A stretch of 64,000 bases of DNA from positions 1-64,000 of the forward strand of contig NZ_JACEFT010000011.1 of NCBI RefSeq assembly GCF_013697085.1, written 5' to 3'. The DNA comes from Billgrantia kenyensis. Its GTDB lineage: Bacteria; Pseudomonadota; Gammaproteobacteria; Pseudomonadales; Halomonadaceae. Positions within the stretch are counted from its first letter, which is position 1, and every line of letters starts with the position of its first letter. A program made the translations under genes and the position numbers. This document shows, one piece after another, positions 49,703-60,956 of the stretch. The notes below the pieces were generated by a model. It worked only from the letters and a program-made list of their open reading frames with translations. It was not told where the DNA came from and made no database searches.

Positions 49703-51151
49703 CTAGCGACGCCAGAAGGCGGGGGTAAACAGCACTAGCACGGTAAAGATCTCCAGGCGCCCCAGCAGCATGGCGACCACCAGGATCCACTTGGTGAGCT
49801 GCGGCAGTTCGCCGTAGTTTTCGGAGGCTTCGCCGAGGGCAGGGCCCAGGTTGTTCAGCGCCGAAGCCACCGTGGACCAGGCGGTGACCTGATCGACGCC
49901 GGTGGCCATCACGCCCACCATCATCAGGAAGAACAGCATCAGGTAAACCGAGAAGAAGCCCCACACCGCCTGGGCGATGCCGTCGGGTACGCTGACCTTG
50001 CCCACCTTGACTGCGATCACGGCGCTGGGGTGGATCAGGCGCATTACCTCGCGCATGCCCTGCTTCAGGATCAGGATGATGCGGATGACCTTCATGCCGC
50101 CACCGGTGGAGCCGGAACAGCCGCCGACGAAGGCCGCCATGAACAGCAGGAAGGGCAGCGCCCCCGGCCAGGCGGCGAAGTCGGCGACGCCGAAGCCCGC
50201 CGTGGTGGCGACGGAAACCACCTGGAACAGGCCGTGGCGCAGTCCGCGTTCGGTATCGTAGGTGCCGGTCAACCACAGCGAGACCACGGCGATCAGCGCC
50301 AGGCCGGCAAGGAACAGCAGCAGGAAGCGTGCTTCCGGATCGTGCAGGTAGTGACTGAGCTGACGCCCGCGCCAGGCCAGGAAGTGCAGGCTGAAGCTCA
50401 TCGCCGAGACGATCAGGAACAGCATGCAGATCAGTTCGATCGCGGCGCTGTCGAAGTGGCCGATGCTGGCGTCGTAGGTGGAGAAGCCGCCGATGGCCAC
50501 GGTGGAGAAGCTGTGACCCAGGGCGTCGAACCAGTTCATGCCGGCGGCCAGATAGGCCAGGAAGCAGGTCAGGGTGAGCGCGGCGTAGATGTACCACAGC
50601 GCCTTGGCCGTTTCAGTGATGCGCGGGGTCAGCTTGGAGTCCTTGAGCGGCCCCGGGATCTCGGTGCGATAGAGCGCCATGCCGCCGACCCCGAGCGTTG
50701 GCAGGATTGCCACCGCCAGGACCACGATCCCCATGCCGCCCAGCCACTGCAACTGCTGGCGGTAGTAGAGCACCGACTCGGGCAGAAACTCGATGCCGGT
50801 GATCACCGTGGCGCCGGTGGTGGTCAGCCCCGAAAACGACTCGAAAACGGCATCGGTCGGCGCAAGCGCGGCATCGCCGGTCAACATGAACGGCAGCGAG
50901 CCGAACAGCCCCAGTACGCTCCAGAACAGCGCGGCGATCAGGAAGCCGTCGCGAATGCGCAGCTCCTTGCGCGCCTTGGCGTTGGGCAGATACATCACCA
51001 GGCCGGTCACCACGGTGATCAGGATGGCGATGCTGAATGCCTGCCACTGGCCGTCGCCGAACAGCAGCGAGACGAGGATCGGCGGCATCATGGTCAGGCT
51101 GAACATCATCAGCAGCAGGCCAAGTATGCGCAGGATCACTCGCAGGCTCAT
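49703..51151 (-). CDS. trkH: Trk potassium uptake channel subunit TrkH
   Basis: 482-residue membrane protein of the SKT superfamily with four pore-loop repeats. Pore segments include FESFSGLTTTGATVITGIEF, GHSFSTVAIGGFSTYDASIG, VVSVATTAGFGVADF and VASALNNLGPALGEAS, each with a filter glycine. It forms the K+ pathway and is gated by TrkA, encoded 43 bp upstream on the same strand. K+ uptake is a first response to osmotic upshock in halophiles. Confidence 0.95.
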   Translation of the reverse strand: MSLRVILRILGLLLMMFSLTMMPPILVSLLFGDGQWQAFSIAILITVVTGLVMYLPNAKARKELRIRDGFLIAALFWSVLGLFGSLPFMLTGDAALAPTDAVFESFSGLTTTGATVITGIEFLPESVLYYRQQLQWLGGMGIVVLAVAILPTLGVGGMALYRTEIPGPLKDSKLTPRITETAKALWYIYAALTLTCFLAYLAAGMNWFDALGHSFSTVAIGGFSTYDASIGHFDSAAIELICMLFLIVSAMSFSLHFLAWRGRQLSHYLHDPEARFLLLFLAGLALIAVVSLWLTGTYDTERGLRHGLFQVVSVATTAGFGVADFAAWPGALPFLLFMAAFVGGCSGSTGGGMKVIRIILILKQGMREVMRLIHPSAVIAVKVGKVSVPDGIAQAVWGFFSVYLMLFFLMMVGVMATGVDQVTAWSTVASALNNLGPALGEASENYGELPQLTKWILVVAMLLGRLEIFTVLVLFTPAFWRR

Positions 51152-51194
51152 CGGGTGCCGTTCCCTGTAACGCGGGGTGTCATCGAGCCGCCCA

Positions 51195-52568
51195 TCAGAA
51201 GAAGGTCAGCCCGACCTGGAACAGGCGCTCGACGTCGCGGATGCGGCGCTTGTCGATCACGAACAGGATCACATGGTCGCCGGACTCTACCACCACGTCG
51301 TCGTGGGCGATCAGTACCTCCTTGCCGCGCACGATGGCACCGATGGTGGTGCCGCGGGGCAGGTCGATCTCGCCGATGGCGCGCCCCACCACTTTCGACG
51401 ACTGCATGTCGCCATGGGCGATCGCCTCGATCGCCTCGGCTGCGCCGCGGCGCAGCGAGTGCACGTTGACGATGTCGCCACGGCGTACATGGGTGAGCAG
51501 GCTGCCGATGGTGGCCTGCTGCGGCGAGATGGCGATGTCGATCTCGCCACCCTGCACCAGGTCGACGTAGGCGGCGTTGTTGATCAGTGTCAGCACCTTC
51601 TTGGCGCCCATGCGCTTGGCCAGCATCGACGACATGATATTGACCTCGTCGTCGTTGGTCAGCGCGCAGAAGATGTCGCAGTCCTCGATGTTCTCCTCTT
51701 CCAGCAACCGCTTGTTGGTGGCGCTGCCGTGCAGCACCACGGTGCGGTTGAGGCGCTCGGAGAGTACCGTGCAGCGCTCCAGCCCATGCTCGATGAGCTT
51801 GACCTGGTGGCTGTGCTCGAGGTGTTCGGCAAGGCGTTCGCCGATGTTGCCGCCGCCGGCGATCACCACCCGGCGGAAGTCACGGTCGACCCGGCGCAGC
51901 TCGCTCATCACCGCGCGGATATCGCGTCGGGCAGCGATGAAGAACACCTCGTCGTCGGCCTCGATCACGGTGTCCCCGCTGGGGATGATCGGCCGGTTGC
52001 GGCGATAGATGGCCGCCACGCGGGTGTCGACGCTGGGCATGTGCCGACGCAGGAAGCCAAGATCCTGGCCCACCAACGGGCCGCCGTAGTAGGCCTTCAC
52101 CGCCACCAGCTGTACCAGGCCGCTGGCGAATTCGAGCACCTGCAGCGCGCCCGGATGTTCGATCAGGCGACGGATATGGTCGGTGACCACCTGTTCGGGG
52201 CTGATCAGCACATCGATGGGCACCGCCTCGTGGGCAAACAGCCCCTTGCGGGTGAGGTAGGCCGTGGCGCGCACCCGGGCGATCTTGGTGGGGGTGCGAA
52301 ACAGCGTATGGGCCACCTGGCAGGCGATCATGTTGACTTCGTCGGCGCTGGTCACCGCGATCAGCATGTCGGCGTCCTCGCAGCCGGCCTGGCGCAGCAC
52401 CACCGGATAGGAGCCGGGCCCCACCACGGTGCGAATATCGAGTCGGGTGTGCAGCTCGCGCAGCCGCTCCCCGTCGGTATCCACCACTGTTATGTCATTC
52501 TCCTCGCGGGCGAGATGTTCGGCCAGCGTGCCGCCGACCTGGCCTGCGCCCAGGATGATGATCTTCAT
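51195..52568 (-). CDS. trkA: Trk potassium transporter regulatory protein TrkA
   Basis: 457-residue peripheral protein with two RCK units. The N-terminal nucleotide site is [20 protein letters not shown], followed by a TrkA-C domain; the second unit begins [20 protein letters not shown] and ends with another TrkA-C domain. It binds NAD(H)/ATP and gates TrkH. The order rsmB-trkA-trkH is conserved in gammaproteobacteria. Confidence 0.95.
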   Translation of the reverse strand: MKIIILGAGQVGGTLAEHLAREENDITVVDTDGERLRELHTRLDIRTVVGPGSYPVVLRQAGCEDADMLIAVTSADEVNMIACQVAHTLFRTPTKIARVRATAYLTRKGLFAHEAVPIDVLISPEQVVTDHIRRLIEHPGALQVLEFASGLVQLVAVKAYYGGPLVGQDLGFLRRHMPSVDTRVAAIYRRNRPIIPSGDTVIEADDEVFFIAARRDIRAVMSELRRVDRDFRRVVIAGGGNIGERLAEHLEHSHQVKLIEHGLERCTVLSERLNRTVVLHGSATNKRLLEEENIEDCDIFCALTNDDEVNIMSSMLAKRMGAKKVLTLINNAAYVDLVQGGEIDIAISPQQATIGSLLTHVRRGDIVNVHSLRRGAAEAIEAIAHGDMQSSKVVGRAIGEIDLPRGTTIGAIVRGKEVLIAHDDVVVESGDHVILFVIDKRRIRDVERLFQVGLTFF

Positions 52569-52681
52569 ATGTCGTGTGGCCCGTCAAAACGACTCTGCGA
52601 CGCCGATATGGCGCCGCAGCATCCGTGGCTAGCATAAACCAGCCGAAGGTGATGTTACAGGTTGGTGTGCACGGCGAGGAG

Positions 52682-52888
52682 TCAGTCCAGGGTGAAGCCC
52701 ACCTTGAGGGTGACCTGCCAGTGGCCGACACGACCGTTTTCGATGTGGCCGCGGGTATCGGTCACCTCGAACCAGCGCATACCGTGGAGAGAGTGAGACG
52801 CTTTCTCGAGGGCTCGCTGGATGGCGTCCTCGATGCCCTTCTCCGAGGAACCGGTCAGCTCGATATGCTTGTAGACGTGATCGCTCAT
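52682..52888 (-). CDS. Dodecin
   Basis: 68-residue flavin-binding dodecin that forms a hollow dodecamer and buffers FMN/FAD or lumichrome. The family pattern is complete: [40 protein letters not shown] and [11 protein letters not shown], with the flavin-stacking Trp in MRWFEV. A longer in-frame extension upstream has no dodecin sequence; ATG 52888 is preceded by AAGGAGC. It sits between rsmB and trkA on the same strand. Confidence 0.93.
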   Translation of the reverse strand: MSDHVYKHIELTGSSEKGIEDAIQRALEKASHSLHGMRWFEVTDTRGHIENGRVGHWQVTLKVGFTLD

Positions 52889-52926
52889 GGGTGCTCCTTG
52901 CTCAAGTGATCGATGGCAGGGTGCGT

Positions 52927-54276
52927 TCAACCCTGCTTCTTCAGTCTGGCATAAAAGAACCCATCGTGACTGTCGGGCTCCGGCAGCAGCTGGCGGCCGG
53001 CCCCCGCCGGGTGCCCCCAGCTCACCTCCTCGGGGGTGGTGACGCTGGCGTCCGGGGTCCGGGCCAGGAAGTCCCGAACTTGCTCGTCGTTCTCCTCGCG
53101 CAGCACCGAGCAGGTGGCATACAGCAGCGAGCCGCCGGGGCGCAGCAGCGGCCACAGGTTGTCGAGCAGGCGCGCCTGCAGCTCGGCGAGCTTGATGATG
53201 TCGGAAGGGCGCCGCAGCCGCTTGATGTCGGGGTGGCGGCGGATCACGCCGGTACCGGAGCAGGGGGCATCGAGCAGGATGGCGTCGAAGGCGGTCCCGT
53301 CCCACCAGTCGCGCGCGGTGGCGTCGGCATGTACCAACGAGGCCGAGAGGCCGAGCCGCTCGAGCGTGTCCTCGACTCGTGCCAGACGCACGGCGTCGCT
53401 GTCGAGTGCGATCAGCTCGATATCGAAGAGCTCGAGCAGGTGCGCCGTCTTGCCGCCGGGGGCGCAGCAGGCATCCAGCACGCGGCCGCCCGGTCGCGGG
53501 GCCAGCGCCGGACCCAGCAGCTCGGCGGCGAGCTGTGCCGCCTCGTCCTGCACGCTGACGTCGCCCTCGGCGAAGCCGGGCAGCGCCTGGACATCACACG
53601 GTTTCTCCAGCACCAGCCCATCGGGGGAGTGGGTGCACAGCCGGGCCTGGATACCGCTCTCGACCAGCCTGGCGAGATAGGCCTCACGGTCGCCGCGGCG
53701 CCGGTTGATGCGCAGGGTCATCGGCCCGGGCTGGTTGTTGGCATCGCAGACCGCGCGCCAGTCATCGGGCCAGGCCTGTCGCAATGCCTTGAGCAGCCAG
53801 CGGGGATGCAGCAGCGCCACCGCCGGATCCTTGTCGACCTCTGCCTGCAGCGCAGCGGATTCCCGGGTGAGACGGCGCAGGCAACCATTGATGACCTTGG
53901 TTGCCCACTCCTTGCCCAGGTCGCGGGCGGCGCCGGCAGTCTCGCCCACGGCGGCGTGGGCCGGGATGCGCAGATAGAGCAGCTGATAGATGCCCAGCAG
54001 CAGCAGCGCCTGAACGTCGGCGTCGCGGGCCTTGAACGGGGACTTGAGCAGCTTCGCTGCCAGTGCCTCGAGACGGGGCAGCGTGCGGCAGACCCCGTAG
54101 CACATTGCCTTGAACAGCGCGCGGTCGCGTATCACCACCTGATGGTCGTCGAGGTCGCTGAGTGAGCCCTTGGCGGTGATCACGGGCGCCAGGGCGCGGG
54201 CGGCACTGGCGCGAACCGCCTGGCCGCCGTCCTGCACCGACTTGCCGGAGCGGGTAGATGGCGTGGAACGATGCAT
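52927..54276 (-). CDS. rsmB: 16S rRNA (cytosine-967 C5) methyltransferase RsmB
   Basis: 449 residues. The N-terminal NusB-like RNA-binding domain (about 20-160) precedes a SAM-dependent methylase. SAM motif I is [18 protein letters not shown]. Two active-site cysteines are in [19 protein letters not shown] and [17 protein letters not shown]. The start overlaps the fmt stop by one base (TGATG), so the genes are coupled as in many gammaproteobacteria. Confidence 0.95.
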   Translation of the reverse strand: MHRSTPSTRSGKSVQDGGQAVRASAARALAPVITAKGSLSDLDDHQVVIRDRALFKAMCYGVCRTLPRLEALAAKLLKSPFKARDADVQALLLLGIYQLLYLRIPAHAAVGETAGAARDLGKEWATKVINGCLRRLTRESAALQAEVDKDPAVALLHPRWLLKALRQAWPDDWRAVCDANNQPGPMTLRINRRRGDREAYLARLVESGIQARLCTHSPDGLVLEKPCDVQALPGFAEGDVSVQDEAAQLAAELLGPALAPRPGGRVLDACCAPGGKTAHLLELFDIELIALDSDAVRLARVEDTLERLGLSASLVHADATARDWWDGTAFDAILLDAPCSGTGVIRRHPDIKRLRRPSDIIKLAELQARLLDNLWPLLRPGGSLLYATCSVLREENDEQVRDFLARTPDASVTTPEEVSWGHPAGAGRQLLPEPDSHDGFFYARLKKQG

Positions 54277-55262
54277 CAGGCGCTCTCCTCGTTGGTCTGT
54301 CCAAGGATGTGTCCGGGATGGAGTCGCTCGTGGCGGGCGTTGAGCAGGTCGCGGGCCGCCAGCGGCTTGCCTCCCGGCAGCTGCGCCTGGGTCACCCGCA
54401 GTACTTCGTCGCCTCGCGCACCGCAGGCGATGCGCAGTGCATCGGCATCGGGCGCCAGCAGGGTGCCCGGCACGCTGCCGGGCTCGTCATCGCGTGCGGT
54501 GCCGACCTCGGCCATCAGCAGGCGCAGGCGCTCGCTGCCCAGGTGGCACCAGGCCACCGGCCAGGGGTTGAAGGCGCGTACCTTGGCGGCGAGCTCGGTG
54601 GCGGGGCGGCCGAAGTCCAGCTCGGCCTCGGCCTTGGAGAGCTTGGCGGCATAGGTCACGCCCGCCTCGGGCTGCGGTGTGGCGGCAAGCCCTTCGCCTG
54701 CCAGCGCATCCAGCGCTTCGACGATCGCTTCGCCGCCCAGTTGGGCCAGCTCGTCATGCAGCTCGCCGCCGGTCGTTGCCGCAGTAATGGGCGTGCGCTT
54801 GATCAGCAGCATGGCGCCGGTATCCAGCCCGGCGTCCATCTGCATGATTGTCACGCCGCTCTCGCCGTCACCGGCCTCGATGGCGCGCTGGATCGGCGCC
54901 GCCCCGCGCCAGCGCGGCAACAGCGAGGCGTGGACATTGAGGCAGCCGAGCCGTGGGATATCCAGCACCGCCTGGGGCAGGATCAGGCCATAGGCGACGA
55001 CCACCATGATGTCGGCCTCGAAGGCAGCCAGTTCGGCCTGTGCTTCGGTGCTCTTGAGCGTCTCGGGCTGGCGTACCGGCAGGCCATGCTCCAGGGCGAG
55101 GGACTTGACTGGGCTGGCGGTCAGCTTGCGGCCGCGGCCGGCCGGTCGGTCGGGCTGGGTATAGACGGCAGCTAGCTGATGCCGGCTTTGCAGCAGGGCA
55201 GCCAGGCTGGTAGCGGCGAAGTCGGGCGTGCCGGCGAAAATGACGCGCAGGGGTCGGGACAT
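54276..55262 (-). CDS. fmt: Methionyl-tRNA formyltransferase
   Basis: 328-residue enzyme that formylates initiator Met-tRNA with 10-formyl-[63 protein letters not shown] (catalytic NxH and folate loop), [14 protein letters not shown] and a C-terminal OB-like domain (FNPWPVAWC) are all present. It is separated from def by a 106-bp gap with a strong hairpin. Confidence 0.96.
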   Translation of the reverse strand: MSRPLRVIFAGTPDFAATSLAALLQSRHQLAAVYTQPDRPAGRGRKLTASPVKSLALEHGLPVRQPETLKSTEAQAELAAFEADIMVVVAYGLILPQAVLDIPRLGCLNVHASLLPRWRGAAPIQRAIEAGDGESGVTIMQMDAGLDTGAMLLIKRTPITAATTGGELHDELAQLGGEAIVEALDALAGEGLAATPQPEAGVTYAAKLSKAEAELDFGRPATELAAKVRAFNPWPVAWCHLGSERLRLLMAEVGTARDDEPGSVPGTLLAPDADALRIACGARGDEVLRVTQAQLPGGKPLAARDLLNARHERLHPGHILGQTNEESA

Positions 55263-55320
55263 GGGTCGAGCCTTGCCAATGGACGGTTGCCCCCATCATA
55301 ACGGAGGCGACCGCAAACGA

Positions 55321-55350
55321 CGAAGGCCGACGCGGAAGCGTCGGCCTTCG
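55321..55350 (-). terminator. Strong hairpin between def and fmt
   Basis: CGAAGGCCGACGC (55321-55333) and GCGTCGGCCTTCG (55338-55350) form a perfect 13-bp stem with a four-base loop. Reading leftward it follows def by 19 bp and is trailed by a weak TCGTTTG tract. It could partly uncouple fmt from def or act as an mRNA-processing boundary. Confidence 0.6.
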
Positions 55351-55368
55351 GATGCCTGCCAGGCTGGG

Positions 55369-55881
55369 TCAGGCGGTCTGCATCAGCTTGTGGCGTTTCT
55401 GCATCTTCTTCAGCACGCGGTCGCGCTTGAGCGGCGAGAGATAGTCGACGAACAGTACCCCTTCGAGGTGGTCGCACTCGTGCTGGATGCAGTGAGCCAG
55501 CAGGCCTTCGGCCTCGAGCTCGTAGGGCTTGCCGTCGCGGTCCAGGGCCTTGAGCAGCACCTTGAGAGCGCGTGGCACCTCGGCGTAGTACTCGGGAATC
55601 GACAGGCAGCCCTCGGACATCAGCTCGCGCTCCTCGCCGATGGGCGTGTACTCGGGGTTGATCAGCACCAGGGGATTGGCGCGCTCTTCGCTGACATCCA
55701 TGACGATGACGCGGCGATGGACGTCGACCTGAGTTGCGGCCAGGCCGATACCGGCGGCGTCGTACATGGTTTCAAGCATGTCGTCGACCAGCCGGCGGAC
55801 CTCGTCATCGACCGCATCGACCGGCGTTGCCTTGGTGCGCAGCCGCTCGTCGGGAAACTCGAGGATAGTCATTTTGGCCAT
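55369..55881 (-). CDS. def: Peptide deformylase
   Basis: 170-residue metalloenzyme that removes the N-formyl group from nascent proteins. The three motifs are [15 protein letters not shown] (GxGLAAxQ), EGCLSIPEY (EGCLS, metal Cys) and [20 protein letters not shown] (QHExDHL, two metal His and catalytic Glu). The length is typical. It is divergent from the LysM gene and precedes fmt. Confidence 0.97.
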   Translation of the reverse strand: MAKMTILEFPDERLRTKATPVDAVDDEVRRLVDDMLETMYDAAGIGLAATQVDVHRRVIVMDVSEERANPLVLINPEYTPIGEERELMSEGCLSIPEYYAEVPRALKVLLKALDRDGKPYELEAEGLLAHCIQHECDHLEGVLFVDYLSPLKRDRVLKKMQKRHKLMQTA

Positions 55882-56062
55882 GGCGTTGGAACCACCGTTA
55901 TGCTGTCATTCGGGGATTGCCCCTATTCTAGGGGGCAGTGGGCCAGGGGAAAACCGCTGGCACGCATATCAACTCGATAGAATTAGACTATATCATGTTA
56001 CGCCGGTTCCCGGCGCAGTCTGCAGCGGGCGGGGCAGAGCCAAGGGCAGGGGGAGTGAGGGA

Positions 56063-57169
56063 ATGGTTGATGATTGCAAGCAGCAGCGAGGCAGTCCGCT
56101 GAAGCGGGTTCTTGCATGGAGCAGTGCAGCTGCGCTGTTGCTGCTGTCGATGGCGGCCGCCCAGGCCCAGAGCCTGAGTTGGGACCAGGGGTTGCGCAGT
56201 GATGCGCCGGAGCGCTACACGGTGGTGCGGGGCGATACCCTGTGGGCCATCTCCGGGCGCTTCCTGAGCCATCCCTGGCAGTGGCCCGAGGTGTGGCAGG
56301 TCAACCCGCAGATCCGTAACCCGCACCTGATCTATCCCGGCGACGTGATCTACCTCTACGACTGCAACGGTCGCCCCTGCCTGGGGCTCGAACGCGGCCA
56401 GGGAGAAGTGCGGCTGTCGCCCGAAGTGCGCCGAATTCCGGCGCGCGAGGCGATCGAGCCCATTCCCCTCGACGCGGTGCGCCATTTCCTGCGCGATCAT
56501 CGCGTCATCGAGGACCCCGAGGCGCTGGATGAGCTGGCCTATGTGGTGGCCGGCGACGACCGGCGCATCATCAGCGGCGCCGGGGACCGGATCTATGTGC
56601 GCGGTGACCTGCAGCGCGGGCTGCGCTATGGAATCTATCGCGTCGGCGACCGTTACAGCGATGCCGCCACCGGCGAACTGCTGGGCCTGGAGCTGGTCAG
56701 CATCGGGCGCGCCAGGGCCGAGCGCAGCGAAGGGGACATCGCGGTAATGGAGCTGCTCTCCGCCAACCAGGAGGTACGCAACGATGATATCGTGCTGCCG
56801 CTGGAAGAGTACGAGCTGGTCAGCGAATTTCTGCCGCGGGCGCCGGACCACGACGTCGATGGCACCATCCTGGCGGTGCCGGGCGGCGTGCGCTTCATCG
56901 GCCGGCTTCAGGTGGTGGCACTGGACCGTGGGCGGCGTGACGGCCTGGAAACGGGACATGTGCTCCAGGTCGAGCAGCAGGGCGAGCGGGTCGTCGATCC
57001 GCGCACCGGCGAGTCGCTGCGCCTGCCCGGCACCGATGCCGGCCTGGTCATGGTGTTTCGGCCCTACGAGAAGGTGAGCTACGGATTGGTGATGCGCGCC
57101 GTTCGCACCCTCGAGGTCGGTGATCGTGTGCATAACCCCCGGCGCGGGATGGAGGTGGCTCAGCAGTGA
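56063..57169 (+). CDS. LysM domain periplasmic protein
   Basis: 368 residues with a signal peptide (VLAWSSAAALLLLSMAAAQA). A LysM domain follows at about 50-100: YTVVRGDTLWAISGRFLSHP, then NPQIRNPHLIYPGDVIYLY. The rest (about 110-368) is a beta-rich region with FIGRLQVVALDRGRRDGLET and MVFRPYEKVSYGLVMRAVRT that recurs in gammaproteobacterial LysM proteins encoded beside dprA. It should bind peptidoglycan; a precise role is unknown. Its stop overlaps the dprA start. Confidence 0.9.
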   Translation: MVDDCKQQRGSPLKRVLAWSSAAALLLLSMAAAQAQSLSWDQGLRSDAPERYTVVRGDTLWAISGRFLSHPWQWPEVWQVNPQIRNPHLIYPGDVIYLYDCNGRPCLGLERGQGEVRLSPEVRRIPAREAIEPIPLDAVRHFLRDHRVIEDPEALDELAYVVAGDDRRIISGAGDRIYVRGDLQRGLRYGIYRVGDRYSDAATGELLGLELVSIGRARAERSEGDIAVMELLSANQEVRNDDIVLPLEEYELVSEFLPRAPDHDVDGTILAVPGGVRFIGRLQVVALDRGRRDGLETGHVLQVEQQGERVVDPRTGESLRLPGTDAGLVMVFRPYEKVSYGLVMRAVRTLEVGDRVHNPRRGMEVAQQ

Positions 57170-58290
57170 AGGCGAAGCTCAGCGCGCCGAACCAGAAGGA
57201 CTGGCTGGCGCTGGCGAAACTGCCGGGCATGGGCGCGGCGCGGCTGGCCGAATTCATTGCAGCCGCGCCGGATTGGCCAGCGGGGTGGCTGGCCCGGCTG
57301 CCGCGTCAAGCCGCCACGGCACTGCGGCTTTGGCTCGATCATCCGGCACGCAGTCCGCTGACTCAGGCTATCGAGGCCGACCTGGCCTGGCTGGCTGCCG
57401 CGCCTGGCCGTCACCTGCTGCATCGGGGGCATCCAGCCTGGCCGGCGTTGCTGGATCAGATTGCCGACCCGCCGCCGCTGCTCTGGGGCCTGGGGGACCT
57501 GGCCGCCCTCGAGCCGCCCGGGCTTGCCATCGTTGGCTCGCGCCGGCCCACCCGCGACGGCCTGACCAACGCCGCAGCCTTCGGGCGCGAGCTGGCCAGT
57601 CGTGACTGGTGTGTGATTAGCGGCCTCGCCCTGGGCGTCGATGGTGCTGCCCAGCAGGCTGCCATCGAAGCCGGAGGCCGCAGCGTGGCGGTACTGGGGT
57701 GTGGCGTCGACGTCATCTACCCACCGCGCCATGCCAAGCTCTATCACCAGTTGATCGAGCACGGCGGGCTGATCCTTTCGGAATATTCACCTGGAACCCG
57801 GGCCCGGGCCGGTTACTTTCCTCGGCGTAACCGCATCGTCACCGGGCTGTCGCTAGGGGTGCTGGTGGTGGAGGCGGCCGAGAAGAGCGGCTCGCTGGTC
57901 AGCGCTCGGCTTGCCATGGAGCAGAATCGCGAGGTCTTCGCGCTGCCCGGGTCGATCAACAATCAGCAGGCGCGAGGCTGCCTGAACTTGATTCGCCAGG
58001 GGGCGGTGCTGGTGCGCCATGTCGATGACATCCTCGAAGAGCTAGCGCATTGGGCCGTGCCGACACCCTCCCGGCCGGCCGCGCAAGACTCTCGCCCCAC
58101 GGATGCCCAAGGCGACCCGCTGCTGCGCTGGCTCAGCGATTCTCCCTCGCCTCTCGACGCTCTGGTGAACCTGACCGGCCTGGCCGTGCCCGAGTGTCAG
58201 CGGCGCCTGCTGGAGCTTGAACTCGAAGGCCGCGCGGCCCAGGCGCCAGGCGGCTGGGTGCGCCTGCCGGGCAGCGCCCAGGCGTGCTAG
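57166..58290 (+). CDS. dprA: DNA processing protein DprA
   Basis: 374 residues. An N-terminal helix-hairpin-helix/SAM-like part (LAKLPGMGAARLAEF) precedes the Rossmann-like DprA core: LAIVGSRRPTRDGLTNAAAF, CVISGLALGVDGAAQQAAIE, VAVLGCGVDVIYPPRHAKLY, YFPRRNRIVTGLSLGVLVVE. The C-terminal roughly 60 residues form a winged helix (LDALVNLTGLAVPECQRRLL). It loads RecA onto incoming single strands in transformation. It starts with GTG overlapping the LysM stop (GTGA). Confidence 0.94.
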   Translation: MKAKLSAPNQKDWLALAKLPGMGAARLAEFIAAAPDWPAGWLARLPRQAATALRLWLDHPARSPLTQAIEADLAWLAAAPGRHLLHRGHPAWPALLDQIADPPPLLWGLGDLAALEPPGLAIVGSRRPTRDGLTNAAAFGRELASRDWCVISGLALGVDGAAQQAAIEAGGRSVAVLGCGVDVIYPPRHAKLYHQLIEHGGLILSEYSPGTRARAGYFPRRNRIVTGLSLGVLVVEAAEKSGSLVSARLAMEQNREVFALPGSINNQQARGCLNLIRQGAVLVRHVDDILEELAHWAVPTPSRPAAQDSRPTDAQGDPLLRWLSDSPSPLDALVNLTGLAVPECQRRLLELELEGRAAQAPGGWVRLPGSAQAC

Positions 58291-58350
58291 CATTAGACGC
58301 TTTTCGATGCCCCGCGCCCGCGGGATACCGCATGACCTTGCAGGAGACCC

Positions 58351-58908
58351 ATGATCTTGGCCGACTCCCTGGAAGCTGCCGTTGCAGCACTTCGCGCCGG
58401 CGGCGTGATTGCCTACCCCACCGAAGGCGTGTGGGGACTGGGCTGTGATCCCGACAATGACGAGGCGGTAGCGCACCTGCTGCGCCTCAAGCAGCGAGAT
58501 CCGGCCAAGGGCCTGATTCTGGTGGCAGCATCCATCGGGCAGTTCGCGCCCTGGCTCGAGGGGTTGGCGCCAGAGCTGCATGCCCCGCTGGTAGCCAGCT
58601 GGCCGGGCCCCAACACCTGGCTGGTCCCCGACAATGGTCGCACCCACGCGCTGGTACGCGGTGGTCACGACTGCGTGGCGTTGCGCGTCAGCGACCACCC
58701 CGGGGTCACTGCCCTGTGCCAGGCTTTTGGCGGGCCGATCGTCTCGACCTCGGCCAACAAGGCCAGCGAGCCCTCGGCCATGAGCGCCGAGGAGGTTAGC
58801 GAGACCTTCGGCGACGAGCTCGATGCCATCCTCGAAGGGGAGCTCGGTGGGCTCAAGCGGCCCAGCACCATTCGCGATCTGCGTACCGGGCAGGTGCTGC
58901 GCGGCTGA
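58351..58908 (+). CDS. tsaC: Threonylcarbamoyl-AMP synthase (TsaC/YrdC)
   Basis: 185-residue YrdC-fold enzyme that makes threonylcarbamoyl-AMP for t6A37 of tRNA. The substrate lysine/arginine loops are IAYPTEGVWGLGCDPDNDEA and RLKQRDPAKGLILVAASIGQ, followed by WPGPNTWLVP and PIVSTSANKASEPSA. The short form without the Sua5 domain is TsaC. AGGAGACC precedes the ATG. Its product pathway feeds the TcdA enzyme encoded at 3833. Confidence 0.94.
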   Translation: MILADSLEAAVAALRAGGVIAYPTEGVWGLGCDPDNDEAVAHLLRLKQRDPAKGLILVAASIGQFAPWLEGLAPELHAPLVASWPGPNTWLVPDNGRTHALVRGGHDCVALRVSDHPGVTALCQAFGGPIVSTSANKASEPSAMSAEEVSETFGDELDAILEGELGGLKRPSTIRDLRTGQVLRG

Positions 58909-59877
<969 letters not shown>

Positions 59878-59879
59878 GC

Positions 59880-59990
59880 ATCTGCGCGACCGAATCGCTG
59901 CGTTACGCGGTGCTCGCAATCCTCACCTATAACCCATAGGCTCCGGTTGCTGCGCTCCGGGCGCCTTGAGCTTCATGTCGCTCGATAGCT
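59880..59990 (+). repeat. Candidate dispersed intergenic repeat between hemF and aroE
   Basis: The 148-bp gap carries CGCTGCGTTACGCGGTGCTC and, further on, CTCCGGTTGCTGCGCTCCGG and GCGCCTTGAGC around a short AT-rich centre (ATAACCCATAG). Its composition and imperfect dyad resemble intergenic repeats I remember from many proteobacterial genomes. No second copy occurs in this window, so the assignment rests on resemblance only. Confidence 0.35.
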
Positions 59991-60025
59991 ATTCAGACGC
60001 TTCCCCATGTATGAGGAGCTTCTTG

Positions 60026-60850
60026 ATGACTGACCGCTACTGCGTCTTCGGCAACCCCATCTCGCATTCGAAGTCGCCGCTGATCCACACCGCCTTTGCC
60101 GCGCAGACCGGCGAGGCGCTCGAGTACACGGCGATCGAGGCGCCGCTGGAGGACTTTGCCGGCGCCTGGCAGCGCTTCGTGGCGCAGGGCGGATGCGGCG
60201 CCAACGTCACCGTACCGTTCAAGGAGGAGGCCTTTCGGCTCTGCGATACCTTGAGCCAGCGTGCCCGGCGGGCCGGAGCGGTGAATACGCTGCTGCTGGG
60301 CAAGAACGGCCTCACCTATGGCGATACCACCGACGGCGTCGGCCTGGTGCGCGACCTTAAGCACCACGGCGTGGTGCTGGAAGGCGCCCGCATCCTGGTG
60401 CTCGGGGCGGGCGGCGCGGTGCGCGGGGTGTTGGAGCCGCTGCTGGCCACGCGACCCAAGTCGGTCTTTATCGCCAACCGTACGGCGGCCAAGGCCGCGG
60501 CGCTGGCGGCGGATTTCGCCGACCTGGGTGTGATCCAGGGCGGTGGTTTCGACGCGGTCGTGGGGCCGTTTGACCTGGTGGTCAACGGTACCAGTGCCAG
60601 TCTTTCCGGCGAGCTGCCGCCGTTGCCCGATGCGCTTTTTGCTCCCGGCGCCAGCGCCTACGACATGATGTATGGCGCCGAGCCCACCGTCTTCCTGCGC
60701 TGGGCGGAGGCCCGTGGGGCGCGGGTTATCGACGGACTCGGCATGCTGGTGGAGCAGGCGGCGGAGTCGTTCTTCCTGTGGCGTAACAAGCGCCCCGAGA
60801 CGGGGCAGGTGCGGGCGGCACTCCGGCGTGAGCTCGAGGAAAAACGTTGA
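60026..60850 (+). CDS. aroE: Shikimate dehydrogenase (NADP)
   Basis: 274 residues. Shikimate site: [20 protein letters not shown] and catalytic Lys in [21 protein letters not shown] site [17 protein letters not shown] and [13 protein letters not shown] (NRT); late [18 protein letters not shown]. It reduces 3-dehydroshikimate in aromatic amino-acid synthesis. ATG 60026 follows GAGGAGC; the earlier in-frame start at 59966 lies in the repeat-like gap. Confidence 0.96.
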   Translation: MTDRYCVFGNPISHSKSPLIHTAFAAQTGEALEYTAIEAPLEDFAGAWQRFVAQGGCGANVTVPFKEEAFRLCDTLSQRARRAGAVNTLLLGKNGLTYGDTTDGVGLVRDLKHHGVVLEGARILVLGAGGAVRGVLEPLLATRPKSVFIANRTAAKAAALAADFADLGVIQGGGFDAVVGPFDLVVNGTSASLSGELPPLPDALFAPGASAYDMMYGAEPTVFLRWAEARGARVIDGLGMLVEQAAESFFLWRNKRPETGQVRAALRRELEEKR

Positions 60851-60859
60851 AGCGAAAAG

Positions 60860-60888
60860 TTGACGAGTTAAACGCTGCTTCCTAGTGT
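60860..60888 (+). promoter_or_regulatory. Promoter of the ABC transporter at 60957
   Basis: TTGACG (60860-60865), a 17-bp spacer and TAGTGT (60883-60888) form a plausible sigma70 promoter just after aroE. Transcription would start near 60895, so the hairpin at 60899 would lie at the very 5' end of the message. Confidence 0.5.
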
Positions 60889-60898
60889 TGTTTGGAGA

Positions 60899-60931
60899 TA
60901 TTCATGCCAAGCGGTGCCTTGTGCATGAATA
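60899..60931 (+). other. 5'-leader stem-loop upstream of the binding-protein gene
   Basis: TATTCATGC (60899-60907) pairs with GCATGAATA (60923-60931). Inside, CAAG pairs with CTTG around a CGGTGC loop, leaving one bulged T. The 13-bp stem begins close to the predicted transcription start and ends 13 bp before the ribosome site GAGGA. It could stabilise the message or be a target for a regulatory RNA or protein; no known riboswitch class is recognised. Confidence 0.5.
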
Positions 60932-60956
60932 ACAACTACAAACCGAGGAAAATTCA

